Source: Alopecurus myosuroides
Taxonomy: Eukaryota > Streptophyta > Magnoliopsida > Poales > Poaceae
DNA length: 64,000 bases
Direction: 5' to 3'
Assembly: GCA_028641055.1 (NCBI GenBank)
Contig: CM054062.1
Location: forward strand, 27,524,808-27,588,807
Made by a program: the position numbers and the translations under genes. Below the pieces are notes generated by a model. That model saw only the letters and a program-made list of their open reading frames with translations, had not been told where the DNA came from and did not search any database. Numbering within the stretch: the stretch's first letter is position 1; every line of letters starts with the position of its first letter. Below are positions 36,530 to 47,855 of the stretch, one piece after another.

Positions 36530-39500
36530 TTTTAGCCTTCCAATGCATGCACATTCTGTACTTCTTTCCTACCATGTTTCATGACAATAGTTTTGTGTGG
36601 CATGTAACCAAGTTTTCTGTAATTAAAAAATTGTATTCATGCATGTGTTTCTGCCTCTCTTACACATTTAAGTGGTTACAAGAAAAAGTCTCAACTTGCA
36701 GCAAAATAATTACTAATGTTAGGTAATACTATATTCAAGATCCATATTTGTAAAGCACAATTTACGACTTGAAAGCGTTGCACAATTCCATGCCTGCAGC
36801 CTTGTTTTAGTTGAAAGCCAATGCACATGATCCATATTTGTAAAGCTCACTTTATGACTCTTTGGCAACTTAAAAATGTTTGGTATCCGATTCCTTTGAT
36901 GCATAATTTACTTGCAGTTTGTAGTTGGTCCAGTTATTGGAGTTGTGGTTGACAATTAACCTGATCTTGGTTCCATTCTATAATCCTTCCATCATTGGAG
37001 TTAGTGATTGACCTTGCACTTCATTGCATACTAAAATCCGGTCATTGGAGCTGTAGTTGTTCATTTGTTCTCCAATTCTTTATGATAATTCATTTCCTAT
37101 CTAGTGAGTTGTGAGGGAGGAAAGAAAGTTACATACTAGAGAGTCAATGTACTTTCTTTTATCTATTAACATCAAGCAAACGAAGGTTTTCAAGTCAAAC
37201 CATCTACTAATTTAGAACCCAACTACCATGCTTTAGGACTTTATTTTATAGAGTGCAACTCCATGTCCATTATATCTCAGTTCACAGTCCATGAATACAG
37301 CGGCTAAATCTGCCGTTACCACAAGCATGTTTTAGCTTTAGTATTTAGTTTATTTACACACAACACTGGGCTGAATTTGCCATTTATTAAGAGCAATTGC
37401 ATTGTGTCGGCTATGTGCTGATTATTTTTATGCCAAGCCTTTCACCAGTGAGAGATCAACCACGATCACGAAGACCGAAGTGTGCTCTATGCAGATGCCT
37501 TGCAGCACCTCTACTTCAAGTAGGAAGGAGGCCCTGACTCGGTTATTATGTTACCACACAGGTGGTTCTGATGTGGTGCCCTCACGTCCAGGACTCACCG
37601 ACGTCGACTCCATCGCATGCAGCCATGGTATTGTTGATGTCGCCAAAGAGGAGGCTAGCGCCCTTCTGCTCGGCCAGGACTTCCTTTAGCGGGTGCGAAA
37701 AGATTGTTTCTCTGTTGCACTCTCCTTTGCCTAAGTGATCTTTATCTGCTGCTATGGTCGGCATGTGTTATGCCGCAACATGATTGTTTTGTCTAAAGCG
37801 TGATTATTTAGATGTATGTCAATGGTCCGTCGTTTCCAGATTATTGTATTGATGGAGATTAAATAGTGTTGGTGTTCATGGATACATTCATATCTAGTTT
37901 TAGGACAGTAATTAAACCTAGTCAAGATTCATGAAATAGACAAGGGAAAAAGAAAGTAGCTACATTAACAATTGTTGTTCATGGATACATTCATATATAG
38001 TTTTAGGACTGCTTTGTACTTGCCATGTTTGCCTAACCATCTGAAGGAAGCCTAATGCATTGATTCTCTTCTCACGCACACACATAAATAAAATAGCAAA
38101 GCGAAGACTATCATGGTGCTCGTAGCCTTGAATATAACTACTTGTGAAATAGGAGTTTTCTGTGCGTTTCCGAATTTATTAGGAGTTCTTGACTGGCCAT
38201 CTTCCATTGCAGTCCCTGAATAGTCCGGCGTTTATCTTTGTTGAAAGCAGAGAGAGGCAAGCTTTACAAGGAACTGGCATTTTGATGACGTTAGAGCTGA
38301 TGTAATTGATGGTGACCTTAGTGAAGAGCGGGTAACTTTTAGGTAATTGTTTATTCCAGATTTTGAAAAATATCCATTTTATTTTGATTTTCACTTGTGT
38401 GATATTGTCGACATCAAGCTCACTGGTTTTCTGTCTATAGATGGTGTTGACAAGTTGAGAGCTGGAAAGAGGTGGGTAGTAGCTATTGTCAACGGAGGTC
38501 CTTGCCAGTGGAATGGATTTCAAAGGTGTGAATCAACTATGATTTAGCGGTGCCGGCGTCCTGCGAGTCCGTAGTTACCGCCGCAGCAGTAGCGCGCTTA
38601 CTGGCTGACCGCGCTGACTAGCCTCGTCTTCAAGGAAGGTAGTACTTGTGCATCTACCCTATGTGTGCTGTGATGGATGGACTGTTGAATTAGCTGATTT
38701 GATTATAATCAGAGACACTTTTTAGTGTTCTATGGATGCAATTTCATCGTTGATGATTAGTTCATTGTGGGTGAACTGAATTCATGCACTCCAAGTATTG
38801 GTGGTTTATCTTGATATGTGCTAGTCAAAACAAATATTTTGCGTAATTGCTTTTTTTCCTTTAGTGTGCAAGGCAATTGTACATATTTGAACAAAAGTAG
38901 TATCTATGTGCAACTAGGCTCACCTTCAATTTTTTGCAAAACTGCAAAGTGGTAACTCATGAAAATGAAGAGTTTTTAATGTCCAATTCGGAGTTTCTTT
39001 TATATTTCATATATGGCTCCAACTTTGGTGGTCTTGACATGTGAACAGTAGTACCTCTATATATGTTTCCATCGGGGTCTTCATTTTTAAATGGTAGCTG
39101 AACAAAATGACCTCTCGTGATGGGCTCGCGATGATCTCTCGTTGCTTTCTTTCTTTTAATCTTGTTCCCCGTGGGGTGATGAGTTCTTCTCTCTGGATGG
39201 AGCTGGTAGCCTATCCATTCTTCTCACGCGCCTAGGACGACGAGGGAGGCAGAGTGTGCGATGCACGCACGCGCGAGATACAGATCATTATCCCGCACGT
39301 ACCTACCGTGCTGGTTAAAAACTCCTCTTTTTTTTCCTTAAGAAAACTCCCCGTAAGTGTAGCATTACTTGATCACGAGCATTATCTGCTTCTTTTTTTC
39401 CCTCCAGCAAGCTGGATCACGAGTGTTACTCCTGCCCTCCGCCGAGTACGTCGTGCGCACTAATTAATTCCCTCGTCGCTGCTCATCCTTGCGCACTAAT

Positions 39501-39564
39501 TAATACAACCGGTCAACGAGCGATGCACCGTGCCTGTGTTCCACCGCACCACGTCAGGTTACTT

Positions 39565-39675
39565 GATTTCTTTTTTTCTTTTTCAGGCACATGAACCCGT
39601 ACGTACGTGCAGATTTAATTTACCAGTAGATCCTTTCGGAATTCTAATCGCGATTTCTTTTTTTCTTTTTCAGGC
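39565..39675 (+). repeat. Pair of identical 24-bp pyrimidine tracts ending CAGGC
   Basis: The same 24 bases occur at 39565-39588 and 39652-39675, 87 bp apart. Each starts GATTTC, is pyrimidine-rich and ends in CAGG, like a plant 3' splice acceptor on the plus strand. They lie just beyond the broken 3' side of AO fragment B. Confidence 0.85.
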
Positions 39676-39818
39676 GCGACTTGTGCACCCAGTTCCGGGT
39701 TCGTATACAGCAGACCGCAAGAAACCTGGGCAAGCGAGGTGGACCGCAAAATCCACCGTGTCAACCAGACATCATCTCTTATGGAATGCAAGGCGGAGAA
39801 CAAGTAGTGATTTGGTAC

Positions 39819-40863
39819 CCCTTGGACTTGCAGGTTGAGAGCGGAGAGGGAGGTGGTGCTGGCGATCCTGAGCCGGTAAGTCTTGCCCGGCTCCACGTCG
39901 AAGACCACGGGGGCGCACTGGCTGTGGTCGCAGTAGGGCCCGCACTCGCTCCGTCTCCCGCACCGCTCCGGGTCATTGCACAGCTTCGCCTCCTTGCCCC
40001 GCACGCAGGTCTTGGCGTACCTGTCGATGCCCCGGTGGTAGTTCGTCACCTTCCCCAGCATGCACTCGTACTGCCCTCGCCCGTTGATCAGGATGGTCTG
40101 AGGCTCGCCGATCCACTGGAAGTGCTTGTACTTGCGCTCCAGCCCGGCCGCCTGCGCGTACACGCTCTCGTGGTACCAGTCGCTGAGCAGCACGCTGAGC
40201 TCGCCGTCGTAGTCCTTCCGGTACGGCTCCTCCTGCGCCTCCGTGGCGTTCACGATGAGCGACCCGTACAGCCCCGCCGCCCTCTGCATCCCGAAGTGCC
40301 CGTGGTAGAAGAACGTCCCGGGCTGCGCACACAACACACAAACAAAAGTGCGTAAGTACGCGGCGCGCGCGCGACGCACCGGCCGGCCAGTTCATTCTTC
40401 ACGTGTGCTGAACAAACAGACTTTGTCGGATAGTGACGTTGCGTACCTTGTCGGCGACGAACTCGTAGGTGAACGTCTCCCCCGGGTTGATGGCGCACTG
40501 GGAGATGGACGCCGTCCCGTCCGCCCACGGCGTGCCCACCTGCCGCATCCCGTGCCAGTGGATGACGAGCCCCTCCGTGTGGAGCCTGTTGTTCACGGTG
40601 ACGCTGACCACGTCGCCGGCGAGGGCGGTGATCGTCGGCCCGGGGAACGTGCCGTTGATTCCGATCATCACGCGCTGCTGGCAGTCCGGCGCCCACAGGA
40701 TGTACTCCACGTCCCACGTCATCTCCAGCTTCGCCGGGGCCGGAGCAGGAGCAGGGGCAGAGGCCGCGGTGGCAGAGGGAGCGGCGAACCCCAAGAGGAG
40801 GAGCGACGAGTAACAGAGCAGCAGCTGCACTGCTAGGAGGTCACTCGTGTAAGGCTTGGCCAT
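39819..40863 (-). pseudogene. L-ascorbate oxidase, intact 5' half without its last exons (fragment B)
   Basis: Exon 1 (40863-40447, 139 codons) encodes a hydrophobic signal peptide ([17 protein letters not shown]), an Ala/Pro linker and the first cupredoxin domain with [13 protein letters not shown] intron (40446-40323) leads to exon 2 (40322-39819, 168 codons), which has FYHGHFGMQR, INGRGQYEC and [20 protein letters not shown]. The exon ends in GGG followed by GTACC, the same junction as in fragment A. No AO exon follows within the next kilobases, so the C-terminal copper motifs are missing. No stop or frameshift interrupts the 307 codons. The gene differs from fragment A in the shared exon, so the two are paralogues. 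A full enzyme would be secreted to the apoplast. Confidence 0.9.
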
Positions 40864-40925
40864 CGTGGCTTTTGGAAGGGGTCTGGGTGGTGTGTGGAGT
40901 TCGCGGTGGGGTGCCGTGCCTTTTA

Positions 40926-42703
40926 GGGTGTCTCTAGTCGACCCCGAGCCCCCTAAGCGGCCTTTTTAGATACGAAAGCGCCGAAAAGCGTCGTTTTTGC
41001 ACCAGCCGGCTCCCAGAAGGCCAAATAGCGCCGTTTCGGCGTTATTTCGCGCCGCGGCACCCAGGCGAAACCCAGCTCGCTGGGTTCGGCCTTGGGGGGC
41101 GAAATGGCGGGGCAGCCCACGCGGGCCAGCGCTGTCAGCGACGCGTGGGAAAACCGCGGGAACAGAAACCCGCCCGTGAGCTTCTTCTCGGCTCCTGCGT
41201 CGGTCAAAGGCTCCCGGCGTTTATGGCGTGGCAGGCGGCCAGTGCATGCGTCCGTTCAAAGGCTGCCGGAGTAATGGCGTGGCGGGCGGCAGCGACGGCA
41301 CGCGGCGCAGTAAATGCCCCGCCAGGGCTACAAAAGGCCGCCCCTCGCCGCTCGCCCCATTCTTCCCAGCTCGCTACTCTCCACATTCTTCCTCCTCGCC
41401 GCTCTCCCCATTCTTCCCTCCTCGCCGGAGATGGCCAGCTATGGATAGCCCTCCCGATATGCGCGTCTCAAGCTCCGCCGCCGGACAACCACGGTGGCAA
41501 CTCAGCGTCGGCGTGGTCCCCGTGCCCCCATCTCCTCCATCGACGCGGAGTTCAGGCAAGCCATCGACGATGTTCGTCGAGGGCTGATGCCGGACGAGGC
41601 CGCGCAGCTGCGCTGGAGGCCGCACGGCAACAACGCCTTCTGGTGCAACGCCGCCACGACGCGGACGTCGCCGCCGAGGGCAACAACGGCCCTGTCGAGG
41701 GCCGCGCCAACGGCATCGTCCGCAAGCGGTGGTGGGGAGGCCAGCACCGCACGCTCGAGTGGGTGCTGGACTACATCGACGCCGACAACGAGCCCCGGCT
41801 GCAGATGCCGCCCCGCCTGCACCCCTCGTGGGCAGCGCGGTGGATGGGCAGATCCTCGTCGGCTACCTCGTCCTCCTCCGGCGCGGCGTCTCTTTCCCTC
41901 ACCCCTCCCCTCCTTAACTCTGGGCGCACTGCCCCCAGGCGCAGCGGCGGCGCCCTGCGCATCGGCGAGCCGCGCCAGCAACACGCCGCAGACTTCGAGC
42001 GCGTCGTGCGCCCGAAGACGGAGCCGACGGAGGGCGACGAGTGACCGGACATGAAGGCCGCGGAGGAGCTCCCGCTCTACACCGTCCAGCCGGTCCCCGA
42101 CGACGTCACCGCCGACTGGAGCCTGCGCGACAGCACCGGCTCCTCGCCGAGGCAGAGCAGCGGAAGGCGCAACGCGAGCAGGAAGCCGCTGCCAATGCGG
42201 CCCGCCGCCGCGTCCCTCCCCCTCCGCAGCCGAAGGAGGTCCCCTACGTCGTCCTCGACCCCGACAGCGAGGACGAAGCCGAGTTCCAGCGCGCCCTGGC
42301 GGTGAGCAGGTGGGGTGACGCCGGCGCAGGACCGAGCGACTCGCATTGCCGTGACCCCGGCGCAGGCACGAGCAGGTGGGACGCCGACGGCTCGGACGAC
42401 GACGACGACGGCGGGGACGACTACGACTACAGCCAGGCGATCGCGGCGAGCCTCGGCCTACAGTAGACATAGTTAGGGCTTTTAATGTTTTTTTATGTTT
42501 TAGTTAAATTTCTGTCAAAAAGTCGCCGAATCTATGAATTTGCGTCGAATCTATGAATTTGAATTAATTTGGCCTGAGACTTGGGCTGCAGTGCGACTAG
42601 GAACCGTGCCCCCCCAGGTTCTAGATTAGCGCCGTTTGGCGCCGCGGCGGCACCAAAACAGCGGAGTTTTGGCTCTTGGGGGGCGACACGGCTAGAGATG
42701 CCC
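40926..42703 (+). mobile_element. PIF/Harbinger-type element E2 in the promoter of AO fragment B
   Basis: The left end GGGTGTCTCTAGTCG and the reverse-complemented right end GGGCATCTCTAGCCG form a terminal inverted repeat. TTA flanks both ends (40923-40925 and 42704-42706). The 1,778-bp element has no transposase signature. Its left end is about 60 bp upstream of the AO start codon. Confidence 0.8.
41442..42466 (+). pseudogene. Frameshifted gene inside Harbinger element E2
   Basis: Protein-like stretches follow one another in different frames: ISSIDAEFRQAIDDVRRGLM (from about 41530), then KRWWGGQHRTLEWVLDYIDA (near 41750), then a Glu/Lys-rich helix, VPYVVLDPDSEDEAEFQRAL near 42240, and a C-terminal Asp-rich tail ending SLGLQ before TAG. 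At least two frameshifts separate them. A possible TATA-like CTACAAAAGG lies near 41330. The family is unknown to me. It looks like an old transposon-borne coding region. Confidence 0.5.
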
Positions 42704-43035
42704 TTAGAGCATGTCTAACAGACCCCTTATGTTTTCGCCCCCTAAAACGCGTGTAGAGGGCCCTGTATACGCATTTCGCCGGCCAAAAACTCGGGCGAGC
42801 TACTGTTTTACGGGGTGGGGATAGGGGGTCTGCTAGCTCGCACGAGCTTTTGGCCCCTCACAAAACAGGGTTTTGCAGGGTTTAGCACAACTACACAAGC
42901 ATATCAAATATGGCAGATTCAAGATATGCGATGCATAATCCATAGTTTTACATCACAAATAGATCAACAAGTTCATAGGTCATGTTCTAGGTATAGAGGT
43001 TCCCAAAAGTACTGCCACCACCAACGCGATCCACA

Positions 43036-44643
43036 TCAATCTTGCAGCCCACCGTCGGCACCACCACTCACCGAAGTTGAAGCACCAAGGTTGGATGCCT
43101 CGCGAGCTTGACGCGCCTGCAACTTCCTCGCCATGATCTCGGCCTTGCTCTCCTTCCACCACAGCAGCTGATCCTCGTCCATGTCCTTGGTGTTCATCAT
43201 CATGATCTCCTTCTCCTCGGCCAAGAGCTCCTTCATGGCTTTGGTTTGTTTGAGAGCCAACATTTGGGCATCCAACTCGGCCTTGCGCATAGCCTCCTCT
43301 CTTTTTGCAGCCACCTTGGCAAGCTTCACCTCCTTTTTCTTCTCGGTGATGAGGACCTTGGTCTCCAATGTCTTGAATGCTATTTCCTCCTTTGCCCTAA
43401 TGTGCTGATCCATCTTGTCCTTGAAGCTAGCTGCCTCGGCTTCTAGCCTCTGCCTCTCCTTCGCCTTCTTGGTGCCCTCGGGCTTGCCTACGTTGCGACC
43501 ACCCATGTCTTCCTCTTCATCATCCATGTTGAGCATTGCCTCCTTCTTGCACTTTGGCTCTTCGTCCCTCAACTTCCACTTGGGAAGGTGTTGGAGCAAT
43601 TTGAAGCAATGCTCAAACTGAAATTCCTTGTTCTTTGACCCGGCCATATCTTTGTACCGCAATTGAGCATACTTGGGCTGCACAACAACAATGTAGTGTG
43701 ATGTTTACACAAGAACACATAGTTTGCACAAGAAATCTGTCACAAAACTTACGTAGTCCGTTGCCACACATCCACTTGGTGGATTATCCGCCACTTGGTC
43801 CATGGCAGCGCTCCAACGAGAACAAGCTGGCTTGATCGCGTTCCACCTGCCTTCAAGGGAGCGGTAGGATCGATCCGCCAAAGTCTTCGTGCGAGGCTTG
43901 AGCTTGTGGTAAAGATCCTCAATTCGTTGCCAATAGCGCTTGCCGGTTTGATCGGTGCCGGTGGCAGCATCCATAGACACTTTGCCCCACGCACGGACCA
44001 ATGTGACATCTTCAATCTCGGTGTAGTTGGGCTGCTTCCCCGATTTGCTCCGCCGCGCAGTAGCCTCGTCCACCTCAACCACGTCGTCGTCCACCTCTTC
44101 GTCCGCCTCTTCATCCTCGCCATAGTCAGCGTACTCGTCGTCGAAGCCACCAATGCCCGAATCCAAGTCCACCGCAGAATCGTTGAGCATATCCATGTAG
44201 GATGTCGCGGCAGCAGGCGCAGGCACATCGTCGAGCACCTGGCGGGCACCAGCGGGCGGCGGCGTGGGCAACCGCGGCGTGGGCGGCGCGGGAGCAGGCA
44301 GAACGACCGGTGACGGAACCTCGGCGACCACCTGCGTGGGCGGATCGTCCGCTGCAGGCGTGCCGGCCTTCTTCACCTTTGGCGGCCGCCCCCTCGTCGC
44401 GAATGACTTCACCCTCTTGGCGGTAGCAACAGTGGCCGCCGCCGCCCCCGCCGCCGTCGCTACCGCAGGCCCCGGCGGTGTGTCGAAGAAGAGCTTCGGG
44501 ATCCTCTTCCTCTTCATCGGCATGGTGGCCGAGATGATGGCGGCGACATCGGCGGAGGCCGCGGCGTCGACGGTGGCAGTATTCACCACCTCGGACATGG
44601 GTGCCGCGCCGTCGGCGGTGGGAGGGGCTTGCGAGGAGTCCAT
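43036..44643 (-). CDS. SANT/Myb-like protein with NAM-associated C-terminal domain (Harbinger accessory gene)
   Basis: Exon 1 runs 44643-43753 (297 codons) and exon 2 runs 43677-43036. The intron (43752-43678) begins GTAAGT and ends CAG, and the phase is 0. The 510-residue protein has an Ala/Pro-rich N terminus with a basic KRKRIPK patch and an acidic region near 44100. A SANT/Myb-like DNA-binding domain follows (NYTEIEDVTLVRAWGKVSMD to YRSLEGRWNAIK), then FQFEHCFKLLQHLPKW and a long Lys/Glu-rich coiled coil typical of NAM-associated proteins. In PIF/Pong elements such a protein binds the ends and works with the transposase. I found no stop or frameshift. Only about 150 bp remain upstream before the AO junction. 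Confidence 0.8.
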
Positions 44644-44755
44644 AGCGGCGAGATCTGGCCACGCGGTGGCCGGGGATGGCGAGGAGGCGGATTTCCGGCG
44701 GCGGCGGCGGCGGTTGGGAGGTTCGCGCGCGATGGGGGAAAAGGTGAGGGGTTGG

Positions 44756-44766
44756 ACCTCTATATC
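44756..44766 (-). promoter_or_regulatory. TATA-like box of the SANT/NAM gene
   Basis: The minus strand reads GATATAGAGG about 115 bp upstream of the ATG at 44643, between the gene and the duplication junction. A core promoter may therefore have survived the rearrangement. Confidence 0.35.
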
Positions 44767-44792
44767 TCCTCCCGACCCGCACATGTAGGGGT

Positions 44793-45551
44793 CGGCGGCC
44801 GCGTCACGTCGTAGGCGCGCCCGAACGTGTCCGCCGGCCGCGCCGCGGCGAGCGCCGTCTTGAGACCGAGCTTCAGGGAGCCGAGGTACGGCGTCGCGGG
44901 AAGCATCATGGAGACGTTGTTTATGGACCACTTGATGTGCCCGCCAATCTTGTTCTGCGTGTTGAGCAGCTCAATGCGGCGGTCAGACGTCGCCGGCGGC
45001 GGAGGCGTGCCGGCCCGGTTCACGGATCTTGTACGTGAAGGCCTTGCTGTGCGCGGTGTCGTTCCAGACCGGGGTGACCGGCGGCGCGATGGCCGGCAGC
45101 TTGAACCCGCGGTTCGACCGGTAGTTCAGCAGGGCCAGCGCCGGCGCCGTCTTGGGCATCCGGCCGCGCACGCCGACGCTGACCCAGTAGTTGGACGACG
45201 GGTCCTGGTCGGTGGTGAGCAGGACGGAGTAGCTGTCCCCGGAGTAGACGTCGATGTCGTCCACGACGAACGGCTCCACGTAGTTGCCGTCGGCTTCCAC
45301 CACCGTCAGCTTGTGATTCTGAGGCAAAAAAAGAAAAAAAAACGCAACTGATCATGACCCTGTACATCGCAGAAACAGTTTATATTGTTGTGTCTTGGGT
45401 TTGCTTACCCCAATGGCGAGGTTGAGGGAGGCCAGGGAGGTGGTGCTGGCGATCCTGAGTCTGTAGGTTTTGTTGGGCTCGACGGGCGCGCAGTGCTTGT
45501 TGCCGCCGCTAGCGAGCAGTTGAACTGGCCCCTTCCGTTGATCAGCAAAGA
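44793..45551 (-). pseudogene. L-ascorbate oxidase fragment, truncated second copy of fragment A
   Basis: It repeats the partial exon (to 45409), the intron and the first 526 bp of the last exon (45318-44793) of fragment A. The exon is cut in the stretch coding TFGRAYDVTRPP, so both C-terminal copper motifs are absent. A G to TT change at 45019-45020 adds a frameshift not present in copy 1. It is non-functional. Confidence 0.9.
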
Positions 45552-47808
45552 CTGCACCAGAAAGAACAGTGCCTTTGTGAAGAGTGGCGGGCCATTGTGC
45601 ATGGAGGCAAGAGCGGAGCGGCGCGCCTAGTCCTGCTCCCTGCCCCTCCTGTGAACCGTACGAGCGGATTGTAACTCAGCTCCCCACGGGCAGACGGATG
45701 CGTTTCACTCTCCAGAGCACGTACGGAAAGGCATCGCGTGGCAGGGGAAACCACATTCTCCAGGTGCAGCGGTACTAGAGAAAAAAAAGAGCAAATCCAT
45801 GGTTTCCTCCCAACCCGATCGATCGGTCCGTCTCTCTCTTTTTCTTTTCCCTCAACATAAAGGAAAGGAAAGGCACGTGTGCCTGCGTTCACAAGAGAAG
45901 CTGCGCGAGAGGAATTTTGCTAATCACGGTACACTAGCTAGGATGGCTTAATTAAGTATATTGCTCGCTGACGTAGGACGAATGATCAAATCCAAACAAG
46001 CAAAGCAAATGAGCGAGGGGACAAACAAAAACAAGTAGCTAGATCCATGAGAAAAACTCAACTCAGCATGCCTCTTACCTGCTCTTCTCGCTCCCAAGAT
46101 ACCACCTCCTCCCTCCCCTCCCCTCGCCAAGCCCAAGTCGCAAGTCGCGCATAACGCCCGCGGCCTCCTCGACCACATCCTAATATTTATAGAGCCACAC
46201 ACACATAGTTTCAACTAGATGGATGGAGGCAAGGCGACTCCTCCCGCGGCGGGAACAAGCGCACTGATTCAATCTCTTCCTTTCGTGCCACCCATAGGAT
46301 AGGATGGGAGAGAAAATTAGAAGGGCCACGATGCATCGATCGGGGCCTTGGATCGGTGACGTGCCTCACTGCTTTACTCCTCCCACAATCCAATTCATTG
46401 CATGTCCTCGACAAACCAATCGGCGCATCACTCATTTCCTACTTTACTCCTTTATCAAAAAAAAAAAATTGCTACTTTACTCGGAACACCAACCCACCGT
46501 TCAGCTTCCACTTCCCAGCATTACGCCGCCACGATTATTACTAACTAAGTTTCCATCTTCTCTCAGTTGTCCTCGTTGGGGCCCGGCATACGTACGTGCT
46601 TTGGATTCACGTCACGAGTTCAATCAATCAAACGAGATAAACGTTAGGTTTATTCCAACTCAAACTACTACTACTATCGCAACTTCTGCCGGTATGGAAT
46701 AGTAGTACTACGAAATATCAAGCACCATGCACCATAGATTACAAGAATTTCTGTGCTACTTGTGTCCTGCTGCCTTCGTTTGCAAAATAGATGGACACCA
46801 GCAACATTGGTTACACATTGCGCACTTGTCTTTTCATGACAACTTAACTGCCAGAAACTAAATTGCTGGTCAGAGTAAATGCAAACAGTTTGCACACGTA
46901 GCTCATGACATTACATTACATCCATCATCTGCGGAAAAACTTAATAATCCACGGAATGAAGCATCAATTCCGGAATTGCTATTACAACACATGATCCAAG
47001 CATTACAAAATTCTTCCAAATCTTGGCGGACCATGACAATACACACACACACTACATGAAGGCTCCTTGTCACCACGTCTTCCAGCTTCCAAGTCCTTCA
47101 ACAGCCAGCTACAGGTTCCAGCCAACTTCCAGGTCCTTGAACAAGAACATTACAGTCAGATATAGCAACAATAAACATCAAGGAGGGTGGTTTCTACTTA
47201 ACACACAAGACACATCACATACGCAATGCAGGGTCCAAAAACAGAGTAACACCTCAAGTTTTGCTCAACTGTTTAAGTTAACAAAGCTAGCAAGGCATGC
47301 GAAATAAGAAACATAGTGATTTGAGTTTTGCCAACAAGGAGCATGGCATCATGAGTTCAGCTAGAAACAGAATTCCGACATGCCATTAGCGCCGCCAACA
47401 CAGACAGACAAATCATGATTCGGCGGTGCGAGCGAGGTAGTAAATACCAGCTGGCAGGTCGACTAGGCGGCGACTACAATCTCTATTACAACTTTGAGAG
47501 GTTGGATCGTGCTAGCATCCAAAGTATTGTGGTTAGAGACTGGTGAACAGGAGCAACTAAAACTAAAAAATATAGCGACACCAAACATATAGTAGCAATT
47601 GAGCGTCAACAATTACTTGGCCGCTGCGATTTCCGACTCATGCCGCTTCTCCAGGTTGCACCCAACTAACTACAGCCTCGAATAAGTGGAGCTGCTCCCT
47701 TCACCCAGCTCAAGCCTATGGATGACACCATTTCCTTGTTCTAGACAGTGGTGCCTCACCAGAAGCCAAGCATAGTAGCATCAACCTGAGAGGTTAATAT
47801 TTCATCTA

Positions 47809-47855
47809 CTCCCTCCGATCCGCTATATGTGACAGTTTTTTCGGATCGGAGGGAG
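47809..47855. mobile_element. Minimal Stowaway MITE (47 bp), copy 2
   Basis: Identical to the element at 20866-20912, carried along in the tandem duplication, with the same TA flanks (47807-47808 and 47856-47857). Confidence 0.9.

Larger units (their letters stand above)
34532..39818. other. Mixed non-coding region with a GC-rich, gene-like island
   Basis: A GC-rich island at about 35050-36180 has an ATG in a good context at 35276 (AGCCATGGCG), opening MAGRSTKMLHAGDASHGGLR, and a further open stretch from 35952. Possible splice sites at 35477 and 35844 do not join these in one frame, so I make no gene call. Around it are a (GT)8 run near 36514 and short repeat pairs at 36739/36829 and 37873/37976. 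The rest is AT-rich and empty. Confidence 0.35.
42707..44792 (-). mobile_element. PIF/Harbinger-type element E3, right terminal repeat missing
   Basis: The left end GAGCATGTCTAACAGACC follows directly after TTA (42704-42706), which also serves as the right target duplication of E2. A SANT/NAM-type gene of the kind found as the second gene of PIF/Pong elements fills the minus strand. No matching terminal repeat occurs before the duplication junction at 44792/44793, so the other end was lost there. Confidence 0.65.

Noticed and set aside
17410..40863. One ascorbate oxidase gene with a 21-kb intron
   Set aside because: The end of exon 2 occurs in both fragments with different sequence, so they come from two paralogues.
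41502..42470. 322-codon minus-strand frame in element E2
   Set aside because: It is an Arg/Ala-rich shadow of the plus-strand pseudogene.
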